From Herbiconiux flava (GTDB taxonomy: Bacteria > Actinomycetota > Actinomycetes > Actinomycetales > Microbacteriaceae), in NCBI RefSeq assembly GCF_013409865.1, contig NZ_JACCBM010000001.1, forward strand, positions 3,286,001 to 3,350,000: DNA of 64,000 nt, in the 5' to 3' direction. The position numbers and the translations under genes were made by a program. Positions 51,952 through 58,712 of this stretch are shown one piece after another; within the stretch, counting starts at the first letter, position 1; the number at the start of each line of letters is the position of its first letter. The notes beneath the pieces were generated by a model, which saw nothing but the letters and a program-made list of their open reading frames with translations, did not search any database and was not told where the DNA came from.

Positions 51952-52407
51952 GTGAGCAGAACGTTTCTTGAGATCGAGGGCGAACGCGGAGTCGTGTCGC
52001 GGTATCGCCGCCACCCCAATGGAAAGGGTTACGTCGCAGTCGGAGCGGAGGTCGACCCGTCGGCCTACGTCGACCCCACGAGCTATGTCGAGGCCGGCGC
52101 CAAGGTCGGGCCTAAGGCGTGGATCGGGTCCGGCAGCTGGATCGAGCACGACGCGATCCTCGGCGCCGGAGTGTTCGTCGGCGCGAACGTGCACGTCGGC
52201 GCGTCGGCCGTGATCGGGCGCACGTCGAAGATCGGCAGCCACTCGCGGATCGGCGAGAGGGCGGCCATCTCGGACGCGACGCTGATCGAGAACGACACCA
52301 CGATCGCGCCCGGTGCGGTGCTGCGGCGTGGGGCGGGGTCGGGTGCCGGGTCTTCCTCGGGTTCGGGCGCGGCCTCGGGCTCGTCCGACTACGTGCGGGC
52401 GGCGTGA
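51952..52407 (+). CDS. Left-handed beta-helix (hexapeptide-repeat) protein
   Basis: A 151-residue protein whose core (about 25-125) is a run of hexapeptide repeats (for example VDPSAYVDPTSYVEAGAKVG, IGSGSWIEHDAILGAGVF), giving a left-handed beta-helix as in acyltransferases and gamma-carbonic-anhydrase-like proteins. No catalytic His trio is obvious, so the function is open. The last 25 residues are a Gly/Ser-rich tail. The start is uncertain: GTG 51952 is used, with TGTATA only 4 bases before it. It is divergent from cofC. Confidence 0.65.
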   Translation: MSRTFLEIEGERGVVSRYRRHPNGKGYVAVGAEVDPSAYVDPTSYVEAGAKVGPKAWIGSGSWIEHDAILGAGVFVGANVHVGASAVIGRTSKIGSHSRIGERAAISDATLIENDTTIAPGAVLRRGAGSGAGSSSGSGAASGSSDYVRAA

Positions 52408-52532
52408 GCCGATCGTCTCCCGCGGCGCGTCCCCCCTTGCGGGGTGGGCGCGCCTTCGTCGTTCTTGGGCGGCCCTTCGTCGTCGATGAGCTGGCGCGGT
52501 CGATCGCCGGTAACCGCGCCGGGCCGGCGCGA

Positions 52533-52538
52533 TAGAGT
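52533..52538 (+). promoter_or_regulatory. -10 box TAGAGT of the small membrane protein gene (leaderless)
   Basis: TAGAGT ends 8 bases before ATG 52546, with no ribosome site in between. Confidence 0.5.
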
Positions 52539-52545
52539 CGTAGCC

Positions 52546-52896
52546 ATGACGGCCGACAGCACCCGCGCAGCAGCTCGCGCCCTGCTGCGCCTCGCCGCCG
52601 TCGCCTCAGGGCTCGGCCTCGTCTGGTTCGTCAGCTCGAGCGGCGCGCTCGACTCCGGCGCAGTGACGGCACTGGCTCTCGTGGCCACCGCTCTCGCAGC
52701 GGGGTCGGTCGCCGCGGCGTCCGTCGCATCCGTGCTGCGGGCACTGAGGGCCGTGCTCGCGCGGTTCGTGCGCGCATCCGCTCGCCCGCGCCCCGCCGAC
52801 GACGTCGACCTGCCGGTCACCGTCGTGCAGAGCCGCCCCGACGCCCCCGGGCGTCCCCGCACGCGCGCACCCGGCCGCCTCCTCGCGGCCGCGTAG
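52546..52896 (+). CDS. Small membrane protein upstream of yidC-like gene (DUF6412-like)
   Basis: A 116-residue protein with two hydrophobic stretches (about 13-28 ALLRLAAVASGLGLVWF and about 38-60 AVTALALVATALAAGSV) and a basic, Pro/Arg-rich cytoplasmic tail. Its size, layout and position before a YidC homologue match small proteins annotated as DUF6412 in other actinobacteria, from memory rather than search. A helper role in membrane-protein insertion is only a guess. Confidence 0.65.
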   Translation: MTADSTRAAARALLRLAAVASGLGLVWFVSSSGALDSGAVTALALVATALAAGSVAAASVASVLRALRAVLARFVRASARPRPADDVDLPVTVVQSRPDAPGRPRTRAPGRLLAAA

Positions 52897-52906
52897 CGCA
52901 GCTCCC

Positions 52907-52995
52907 CGCCCCTGACCGGGGCGTCCGCCCTTCACCGAGCACTCCGCCCCTGTCGGCGGTCTGTCCGTAAAGGGCGACCCGCCCCTGCCGGGCGG
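52907..52995. repeat. Three short GC-rich hairpins in a row
   Basis: CGCCCC-N5-GGGGCG (52907-52923), CCGCC-N6-GGCGG (52944-52959) and CCGCCC-N5-GGGCGG (52979-52995) share the word CGCCCCTG and are spaced about 36 bases apart between the small membrane protein and yidC genes. They could terminate, attenuate or be remnants of a repeat. Confidence 0.6.
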
Positions 52996-53015
52996 GAATG
53001 CGCTCCTTCGCGGCC

Positions 53016-53035
53016 ATACGGTCCCCCATCCGTAT
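53016..53035 (+). promoter_or_regulatory. Small dyad upstream of the yidC-like ribosome site
   Basis: ATACGG (53016-53021) and CCGTAT (53030-53035) form a 6-bp dyad ending 5 bases before the ribosome site AAGGAG of the gene at 53051. It could be an operator or a translation-controlling hairpin. Confidence 0.35.
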
Positions 53036-53050
53036 CCCGCAAGGAGTCCC

Positions 53051-53935
53051 GTGAACATCTATGCCTTCGGCCCCGTCGCGGCCGCGCTCGACGCCGCCTC
53101 GACGGTGCTGCAGTTCCTCTCGTCCGTCCTCCAGCCGCTCGCCGGCGGAGCCTCGGCCGCCCTCGCGGTGGTCGCCCTCACCGTTCTGGTGCGCCTCGTG
53201 CTGATCCCGGTGGGGGTCTCGCAGGCCCGCGCCCAGCGGATGCGCGCCCGCCTCGCCCCGCGCCTCGCCGAACTGCAGCGCCGGCACCGCCGCGACCCGC
53301 AGCGGCTGCAGCGTGAGACGATGGCGCTCTACGCGTCCGAGAACGCCTCGCCGCTCGCCGGCTGCCTGCCCCTGCTGCTGCAGGCGCCCGTGCTCTCGCT
53401 GGTCTACGGGCTGTTCATCCTGCCCACGATCAACGGGCACCCCAACGTGCTGCTCACCGAGTGGCTGCTCGGGGCACCGCTCGGCACCTCCTTCGCGGCG
53501 GCGCTCAGCGCAGTCGTCTCGGGGCATCCGCTGCAGGCGTCGGCGGGGCTCGCGGTGCTGCCCGGGTCTCCGGATGCTCTGCCCGCGCTCGTGGTGACCG
53601 GGATCGTGCTGGTGCTGCTCGCCGCGGTGGCCCTCGTGTCGCGGCGGGTGACGCTGGCGCTGGCACCGGTGCCGGTGGTCGCACCGGTGTCGGGCTCGTC
53701 GTCTGGGTCGGGCTCGTCGTCCGCGTCGGCCTCGTCGTCTGGCGGGCCCGGCGCGGCAGCGGGCCTGCCGGCGGCGCTGGCCCCGGGTGGCGGGCTGCAG
53801 CGCGCCCTCTCCTGGCTGCCGTTGATGACCGTCGTGATCGCCGCGTTCGTGCCGCTCGCCGCGGCGCTCTACCTGCTCGTCACCACCACGTGGACCGTGG
53901 CCGAACGGGCGCTCCTGCACCGCCTCATCCGCTGA
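53051..53935 (+). CDS. YidC/Oxa1-family membrane protein insertase
   Basis: A 294-residue inner-membrane insertase paralogue. The conserved core has VALTVLVRLVLIPVGVSQAR with the hydrophilic-groove Arg, the coiled region AELQRRHRRDPQRLQRETMA, and the helix pair SPLAGCLPLLLQAPVLSLVY. A Ser-rich insert of about 25 residues at about 212-240 precedes the last helices. GTG 53051 has a strong AAGGAG. The housekeeping yidC of actinobacteria sits near rnpA/rpmH, so this is probably a second, accessory copy. Confidence 0.85.
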   Translation: MNIYAFGPVAAALDAASTVLQFLSSVLQPLAGGASAALAVVALTVLVRLVLIPVGVSQARAQRMRARLAPRLAELQRRHRRDPQRLQRETMALYASENASPLAGCLPLLLQAPVLSLVYGLFILPTINGHPNVLLTEWLLGAPLGTSFAAALSAVVSGHPLQASAGLAVLPGSPDALPALVVTGIVLVLLAAVALVSRRVTLALAPVPVVAPVSGSSSGSGSSSASASSSGGPGAAAGLPAALAPGGGLQRALSWLPLMTVVIAAFVPLAAALYLLVTTTWTVAERALLHRLIR

Positions 53936-54030
53936 CTCGTGAAATAGGGCGGATTCCCTAGGTGCACCCGCCGCCTCACGGCGCACGATCATCTGAGACA
54001 CCCGCCCGGCCGCCCGTCGAAAGGATCACG

Positions 54031-55179
54031 ATGACGACGTCCCCCGATCAGCCGACCCCCGCATCCGCTCAGAGCTCCCCCGTCTTCCCGAGGGCGGGTG
54101 ACGACGCCCTGCTCGACCTGAGGGAGCGGCTTCAGCGCTTCCGCCCCGTGCCGCAGCTCGACGGCCCCGCCTTCGCCGGATCCGAGCTGGGCGTCGGGCC
54201 CGCGCTCCTCGAGCGCCTCGTCGAGCACTGGCGCGACCGCTTCGACTGGCGCGCCCAGGAGTCGCGGCTGGCCGCGCTGCCGTGGCGGCAGACCGAGCGG
54301 GCGACGGTTCCGGTGCGGGCGATCGTGGCCGAGGTGCCGGATGCTCCGGTCGTGCTCCTCCTGCACGGCTGGCCCGACTCCGTGCTGCGCTTCGAGCGGC
54401 TCCTGCCGCTGCTCGACGACCTGACGGTGGTGGCTCCCGCGTTGCCCGGCTACCCGTTCGCGGCCGCCGCGGATCCCGCCGGGCTGCCACCGACCGCGAT
54501 GGCGGACGCCGTGGCCGCCGCGATGGCCGAGTTCGGCTTCGACCGCTACGTCGTCTCTGCCGGCGACGTCGGCTGCGACGTGGCGGAGGCGCTGGCCGCG
54601 CGGCACCCGTCGGCCGTGTCGGCGCTGCACCTCACGGACGTGTCGCAGCGGCACTTCCTGGACGCCGGCCCCGAGCTGCTCGACGACCTCGACGACGAGG
54701 AGCGCGCCTACGTTGAGCACGGGCGTCGCTGGCAGGCGGCCGAGGGCGGCTACATGCACGAGCAGTCCACCCGCCCGTGGACGCTGGCCGCCGGCCTCGG
54801 CGACTCCCCCGCCGGACTCGCCGCGTGGATCGTCGAGAAGCTCGTGCGCTGGACCGACTCCGACGGCCGCCTCGAGAACGCCTTCACCCTCGACGAGGCG
54901 CTGACCTGGGTGAGCGCCTACTGGTTCTCGGGCGCGATCGGCACCTCGTTCGCGCCGTACGCGGCGAACGACCCGAAGGACTGGCCGCGCATCCAGGCCC
55001 CCACCGTGTTCACGGTCTTCCCGCACGACCTCGTGAACGCACCCCGCCGCTTCGCCTCCCGCTTCTTCGAGGTGGCCGACTGGCGCGAGTACGCGCGCGG
55101 CGGCCACTTCGCGGCGTGGGAGCAGCCGGCCGACTACGCCTGGGGCATCCGCCGCGCCCTGGAGCTGGCGCAGGGCTGA
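54031..55179 (+). CDS. Epoxide hydrolase-like alpha/beta hydrolase
   Basis: A 382-residue enzyme of the epoxide hydrolase group with the N-terminal EHN region (about 35-90) before the alpha/beta core. The oxyanion segment is HGWPDS (112-117). The nucleophile is D179 in SAGDVGCD, in place of the usual GGDWG. The base is H359 in RGGHFAAWE. The family converts epoxides to diols, which fits soil catabolism. ATG 54031 has the site AAAGGA; an earlier in-frame start lacks one. It is a single gene between yidC and a two-way terminator. Confidence 0.83.
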   Translation: MTTSPDQPTPASAQSSPVFPRAGDDALLDLRERLQRFRPVPQLDGPAFAGSELGVGPALLERLVEHWRDRFDWRAQESRLAALPWRQTERATVPVRAIVAEVPDAPVVLLLHGWPDSVLRFERLLPLLDDLTVVAPALPGYPFAAAADPAGLPPTAMADAVAAAMAEFGFDRYVVSAGDVGCDVAEALAARHPSAVSALHLTDVSQRHFLDAGPELLDDLDDEERAYVEHGRRWQAAEGGYMHEQSTRPWTLAAGLGDSPAGLAAWIVEKLVRWTDSDGRLENAFTLDEALTWVSAYWFSGAIGTSFAPYAANDPKDWPRIQAPTVFTVFPHDLVNAPRRFASRFFEVADWREYARGGHFAAWEQPADYAWGIRRALELAQG

Positions 55180-55193
55180 GCGCGGGCGGCTTC

Positions 55194-55250
55194 GCGCACG
55201 CACCTCGGTCACCGGCCGCGTGGAGCGCCCGGCGGCCGGGATGCGTGCGC
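55194..55250. terminator. Compound two-way hairpin between epoxide hydrolase and cofE
   Basis: Outer arms GCGCACGCA (55194-55202) and TGCGTGCGC (55242-55250) enclose a second dyad, CCGGCCG (55212-55218) with CGGCCGG (55233-55239). The genes on both sides converge on it. Confidence 0.65.
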
Positions 55251-56186
55251 CTACCGCCCCCCGTCGCCGCGCAGCGCCAGCAGGGCGGCCTCGAGACGGG
55301 CGATCGTGGCCGCCGCCTCGGCGTGGCCTTCGGCCAGGCCCTCGAGGCGACCCTCCGCCCGTCCCTCCTCACGGCCCTCGGCGTGGCCTTCCGCGAGGCC
55401 CTCGGCGCGGCCGGCAGCGAATCCCGCCAGGTGCCCCTCCGCGAGCGCCTCGTCGGTGCCGAGCCGGAACATGTCCCCCGGGCCGGTGCGCGAGAGGGCA
55501 CGCGCGGGCGTGTCGAGGGAGGCCGTCACAGCGTCGGCGGCTCCGCGCACGAGGGCCACGGGCATCCCGCTCGCCTTGCCCTTGACCAGGTCGCCGGCCG
55601 ACGCCAGCTCGTCGGCCAGCGCGGCCTGCGTGACGGCGAGCTCGTGCCCGAAGGTGTCGCGGGAGCCCCGCAGGTCGTCGAGCACGTGCACGCCGGCCGC
55701 CCCGATCGCCTGGTCGATCTGGCCCTCGCGCCAGGCGCGGCCGAGGGTGTCAGAGAGCACGACGCCGAGCTGCACGCCGAAGCGCTCCCGCAGCCCCGCG
55801 GCCAGCCCGCGTGCCGAGGCGTCGGGGTCGACGGGCAGCAGCAGCACGGTGCCGGACGGCGTGTTGCTCGCATCCACGCCGGCCGCGGCCTGCACGATGC
55901 CCTGCCGGTTCTCGACGATCCGCGTCACCCCACCCGGATGCGCCCGGCTCGCCACGACCCGCACCGTCTCGGCGGTGATCGCGTCCTCGCGGTCGGCCGC
56001 GGCGATGCGCCGCCCCTCGGCCTTCGACACGATCTTGGAGGTCACCACGAGGACGTCGCCGTCCACCGGCGCGAGCCCCGCCCCGTCCAGCGCGTCGCCG
56101 ATCAGCGCCACGAGGTCATCGCCCTCGGATATCTCGGGCAGGCCGCCGAACGCGACCACCCGCAGCTCCCTCGTCGACACGCTCAC
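55251..56186 (-). CDS. cofE: Coenzyme F420-0:L-glutamate ligase with unusual repetitive tail
   Basis: A 311-residue ligase adding glutamate to F420-0. The catalytic fold is visible (about 1-245): [57 protein letters not shown] and [14 protein letters not shown]. The nitroreductase half of mycobacterial FbiB is absent. The last 60 or so residues are a tail built on the repeat (A/L)EG(H/R), including [20 protein letters not shown], then a hydrophobic helix. This is not part of any CofE I know and looks like a helical or coiled-coil adaptor. GTG 56186 overlaps the LLM oxidoreductase stop. Confidence 0.92.
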   Translation of the reverse strand: MSVSTRELRVVAFGGLPEISEGDDLVALIGDALDGAGLAPVDGDVLVVTSKIVSKAEGRRIAAADREDAITAETVRVVASRAHPGGVTRIVENRQGIVQAAAGVDASNTPSGTVLLLPVDPDASARGLAAGLRERFGVQLGVVLSDTLGRAWREGQIDQAIGAAGVHVLDDLRGSRDTFGHELAVTQAALADELASAGDLVKGKASGMPVALVRGAADAVTASLDTPARALSRTGPGDMFRLGTDEALAEGHLAGFAAGRAEGLAEGHAEGREEGRAEGRLEGLAEGHAEAAATIARLEAALLALRGDGGR

Positions 56187-57211
56187 CGCCTCAGCTTCGG
56201 CAGCACGTCGCGGGCGAACACGTCGATCCACTCGCGCTGGTTGCGCCCCACGTTGTGCAGGTAGATGCGGTCGAAGCCGAGGTCGGCGTAGCGCTGCAGG
56301 TGCGCGAGGTGAGCATCGGGATCGGCGGACACGATCATCCGGCCCTCGAAGTCGGCGGGCCGCACCATCTTGGCGATCTGCTCGAACTCGAACGGCGAGC
56401 GGATGTCGGCCTTCGGGAACCGCATGCCCCCGTTCGGCCACTCGGTCAATGCGTTCACCATGGCCTCCTCGTCGGTCTCGGCCCACGACAGGTGCAGCTG
56501 CAGGATGCGCGGCATCCGCGACGGGTCCTTGCCGGCCTCGCGGGCGCCCTCGTCGAACCGCGCGAACAGGCCCGCGATCTTCTCGAGCGGCGCACCGACC
56601 GTGATCAGGCCGTCGGCGGTGCGTCCGGCACGCTTGGCGGTCACCGGGCCGGCGGTCGCGACGTAGACGGGCGGCGGGGTCGCGGGCATGGTCCAGAGGC
56701 GGGTCGACTCCAGCTTGAAGAAGGTGCCGGAGTGCTTGACGTCGCGGCCGGCCGCCGAGGCGGTGAAGAGCTTGGAGATGACGTCGATCGCCTCGAACAT
56801 GCGGTTGATGCGCTCGGGGGCCTCGGGCCAGTAGCCGCCGACGACGTGCTCGTCGAGGGCCTCGCCGGCGCCGATGCCGAGCCAGTGCCGGCCGGGGTAC
56901 ATGGCCTCGAGGGTCGCGGAGGCCTGGGCGACCACAGCGGGGTGGTAGCGGTAGCTCGGCGCGGTGACGCCGGGGCCGATGTCGCCGCGGGTGCGTTCGC
57001 CGAGCGCGGCGAGCACGTTCCAGACGAACGACGACTGGCCCTGGCGGGGTACGTAGGGCTGGAAGTGATCCGCCGCCATCACGCCCTGGAAGCCACGGCT
57101 CTCGGCGTGGGCGGCGTACTCGATCGCGTCGCGCGGGTGGAACTGCTCGAGCTCGGCCGCGTACCCGACCGGCACGGCGGAGGTGGGCAGCTCCGCGGGG
57201 CTCGACACCAT
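56183..57211 (-). CDS. F420-dependent LLM oxidoreductase, glucose-6-phosphate dehydrogenase (FGD) group
   Basis: A 342-residue LLM-fold enzyme using F420. Segments closely parallel mycobacterial [76 protein letters not shown] and [20 protein letters not shown]. The His in ADHFQP and the Glu in GAGEALDE correspond to the FGD catalytic pair. It is coupled to cofE downstream and abuts coaD upstream (TGATG). It may recycle F420H2 with glucose 6-phosphate or oxidise another alcohol. Confidence 0.9.
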   Translation of the reverse strand: MVSSPAELPTSAVPVGYAAELEQFHPRDAIEYAAHAESRGFQGVMAADHFQPYVPRQGQSSFVWNVLAALGERTRGDIGPGVTAPSYRYHPAVVAQASATLEAMYPGRHWLGIGAGEALDEHVVGGYWPEAPERINRMFEAIDVISKLFTASAAGRDVKHSGTFFKLESTRLWTMPATPPPVYVATAGPVTAKRAGRTADGLITVGAPLEKIAGLFARFDEGAREAGKDPSRMPRILQLHLSWAETDEEAMVNALTEWPNGGMRFPKADIRSPFEFEQIAKMVRPADFEGRMIVSADPDAHLAHLQRYADLGFDRIYLHNVGRNQREWIDVFARDVLPKLRR

Positions 57212-57702
57212 CAGTCGGCGGTGCGCTCGAGGAAGCGCGCCACCACACCCGGCACGTACGGTGCCACGTCCCCACCGAGCGCCGACACCTGCCGCACCAG
57301 CGAACTCGACACGTGGGCGTGCGCCGGGTCGGGCAGCAGGAAGATCGTCTCGACGCCCGCCAGGTCGCGGTTCACGATCGCCATCGGCGTCTCGTACGCC
57401 ACGTCGACCTGCGAGCGGATGCCCTTGACGATCGCCGTCGCCCCCACGTCGGTGCAGTAGTCGACGAGCAGCCCCATCGCCCATGACGTCACGATCACGT
57501 TCGCGCCGACGAGCCCGCGCTCCTCGAGCGACTTCTCGATCAGCGACACCCGGTGAGCGATCGGGATCAGCGCCTGCTTGTCGGGGTTGTGAACCACCAC
57601 CACGTGCACCTCGTCGAAGATCGACGCGGCACGCTCGATCACGTCGACGTGCCCCAGCGTGATGGGGTCGAACGAACCGGGGACCACCGCGACACTGCTC
57701 AT
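57211..57702 (-). CDS. coaD: Phosphopantetheine adenylyltransferase
   Basis: A 163-residue enzyme of coenzyme A synthesis. The nucleotide-binding motif [18 protein letters not shown] and the C-terminal [15 protein letters not shown] are diagnostic. A -10 box TAGCCT ends 8 bases before ATG 57702, so the mRNA is probably leaderless. In related genomes coaD is followed by yceD-rpmF-rnc-mutM; here it is followed by the F420 pair. Confidence 0.96.
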   Translation of the reverse strand: MSSVAVVPGSFDPITLGHVDVIERAASIFDEVHVVVVHNPDKQALIPIAHRVSLIEKSLEERGLVGANVIVTSWAMGLLVDYCTDVGATAIVKGIRSQVDVAYETPMAIVNRDLAGVETIFLLPDPAHAHVSSSLVRQVSALGGDVAPYVPGVVARFLERTAD

Positions 57703-57709
57703 GCCGTCC

Positions 57710-57715
57710 AGGCTA
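57710..57715 (-). promoter_or_regulatory. -10 box TAGCCT of coaD (leaderless)
   Basis: The hexamer on the minus strand ends 8 bases before the coaD ATG. Confidence 0.45.
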
Positions 57716-57829
57716 TCAACCGGCGCATTTCGGCGACGTTTCGCGAGCGGCGGCAAGGGCGGCCCGGGGCGGGCAGACGGATGCGCGGCGGCGGCATCCC
57801 GAGGCCGCCGCCGCGCATCCGCTCGCTTC

Positions 57830-58579
57830 TCAGACCTGCACGGCCCGGCGCGTCTCGGGCACAGCAGCCACCGGCGCCGCGGCACCCGGCGCCGACGGGG
57901 CGGACGGGGCCGCCGCCGCTGCCGCCACGAACCGTTCGCACAGCGCGATCGATTCGGCGAGCATCGCGTACAGCCGGTCGTCGGGCCGCGGCACGCAGGC
58001 CGAGCGCACCCCGTCGACCGCCATGGCGATGGTCGTGTGGGTCTGCCGCTCGGTGATCTCGGCGTGCCCCCAGCGCTGGTTGCGGTCGAGGAAGCGCCGT
58101 GCCCAGCGCTCGGCCTCGGGCGCAGACGCGAGAGCCTCGACGAACGGCGCGTCGACCTCAACGGGGCCGCCGCCCAGGCGGTGCAGAGCCTCCTGGCAGA
58201 CGAGGCCGCCGACCGCGAGCGCGTGCTGCCGGTCGAGCGGGGCGTCGGGCAGCGCGACGGTGACCGCGGTGATCGCCAGCACCAGCTCGAGCCTCGGGTC
58301 GTCGCTCGTGAGCCCGATCACCGAGGGGATCAGCGTCGACAGCCGGCCGCGCCCCTCGTTCGAGCTCATGTCGTTGACGGCGCGCGCCATCTGCGCCAGC
58401 CCCGCGTGCGTGCAGGCCGGATGGTCGCTCCACTTCTCGCCCGCGAGGAACGACGCGAACTCCATGAAGCAGGCCCCCGAGCGGGGCGATCGGTGTCTGC
58501 CGGCTGAGAGCACGGGCATGATGTCGGGGCGCAGCTGGGCGCCTCGGCCGGTGTGTCGGAACGACTTCGTGATGTGCAT
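57830..58579 (-). CDS. Conserved-looking hypothetical protein
   Basis: A 249-residue protein I do not recognise. It has no signal peptide and no membrane segment. The N-terminal 45 residues ([20 protein letters not shown], then [19 protein letters not shown]) contain a His- and Cys-containing block before [16 protein letters not shown]. The middle part is helical and Leu/Ala-rich. The C-terminal 30 residues are an Ala/Pro tail. ATG 58579 has GAGGTGG upstream and a GATAAT-like -10 near 58625. It stands between coaD and recG in the same direction with its own promoter. Confidence 0.65.
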   Translation of the reverse strand: MHITKSFRHTGRGAQLRPDIMPVLSAGRHRSPRSGACFMEFASFLAGEKWSDHPACTHAGLAQMARAVNDMSSNEGRGRLSTLIPSVIGLTSDDPRLELVLAITAVTVALPDAPLDRQHALAVGGLVCQEALHRLGGGPVEVDAPFVEALASAPEAERWARRFLDRNQRWGHAEITERQTHTTIAMAVDGVRSACVPRPDDRLYAMLAESIALCERFVAAAAAAPSAPSAPGAAAPVAAVPETRRAVQV

Positions 58580-58712
58580 GGGCCACCTCGTCTCCAGTGG
58601 CTTCCACAATGCGCCTGCGCCCGCGAATTATCAATGGGTTCGCGGATGCTCGTCGCCCCGATTCCGCTGCGTGTCGCCGTGCGCCTCGCTGTCGCGCGGT
58701 GCCGCCCGGCCC

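Noticed and set aside
52907..52995. CRISPR array
   Set aside because: The repeated hairpins are short, unequal and only three in number, with no spacers of constant size and no cas genes in the window.
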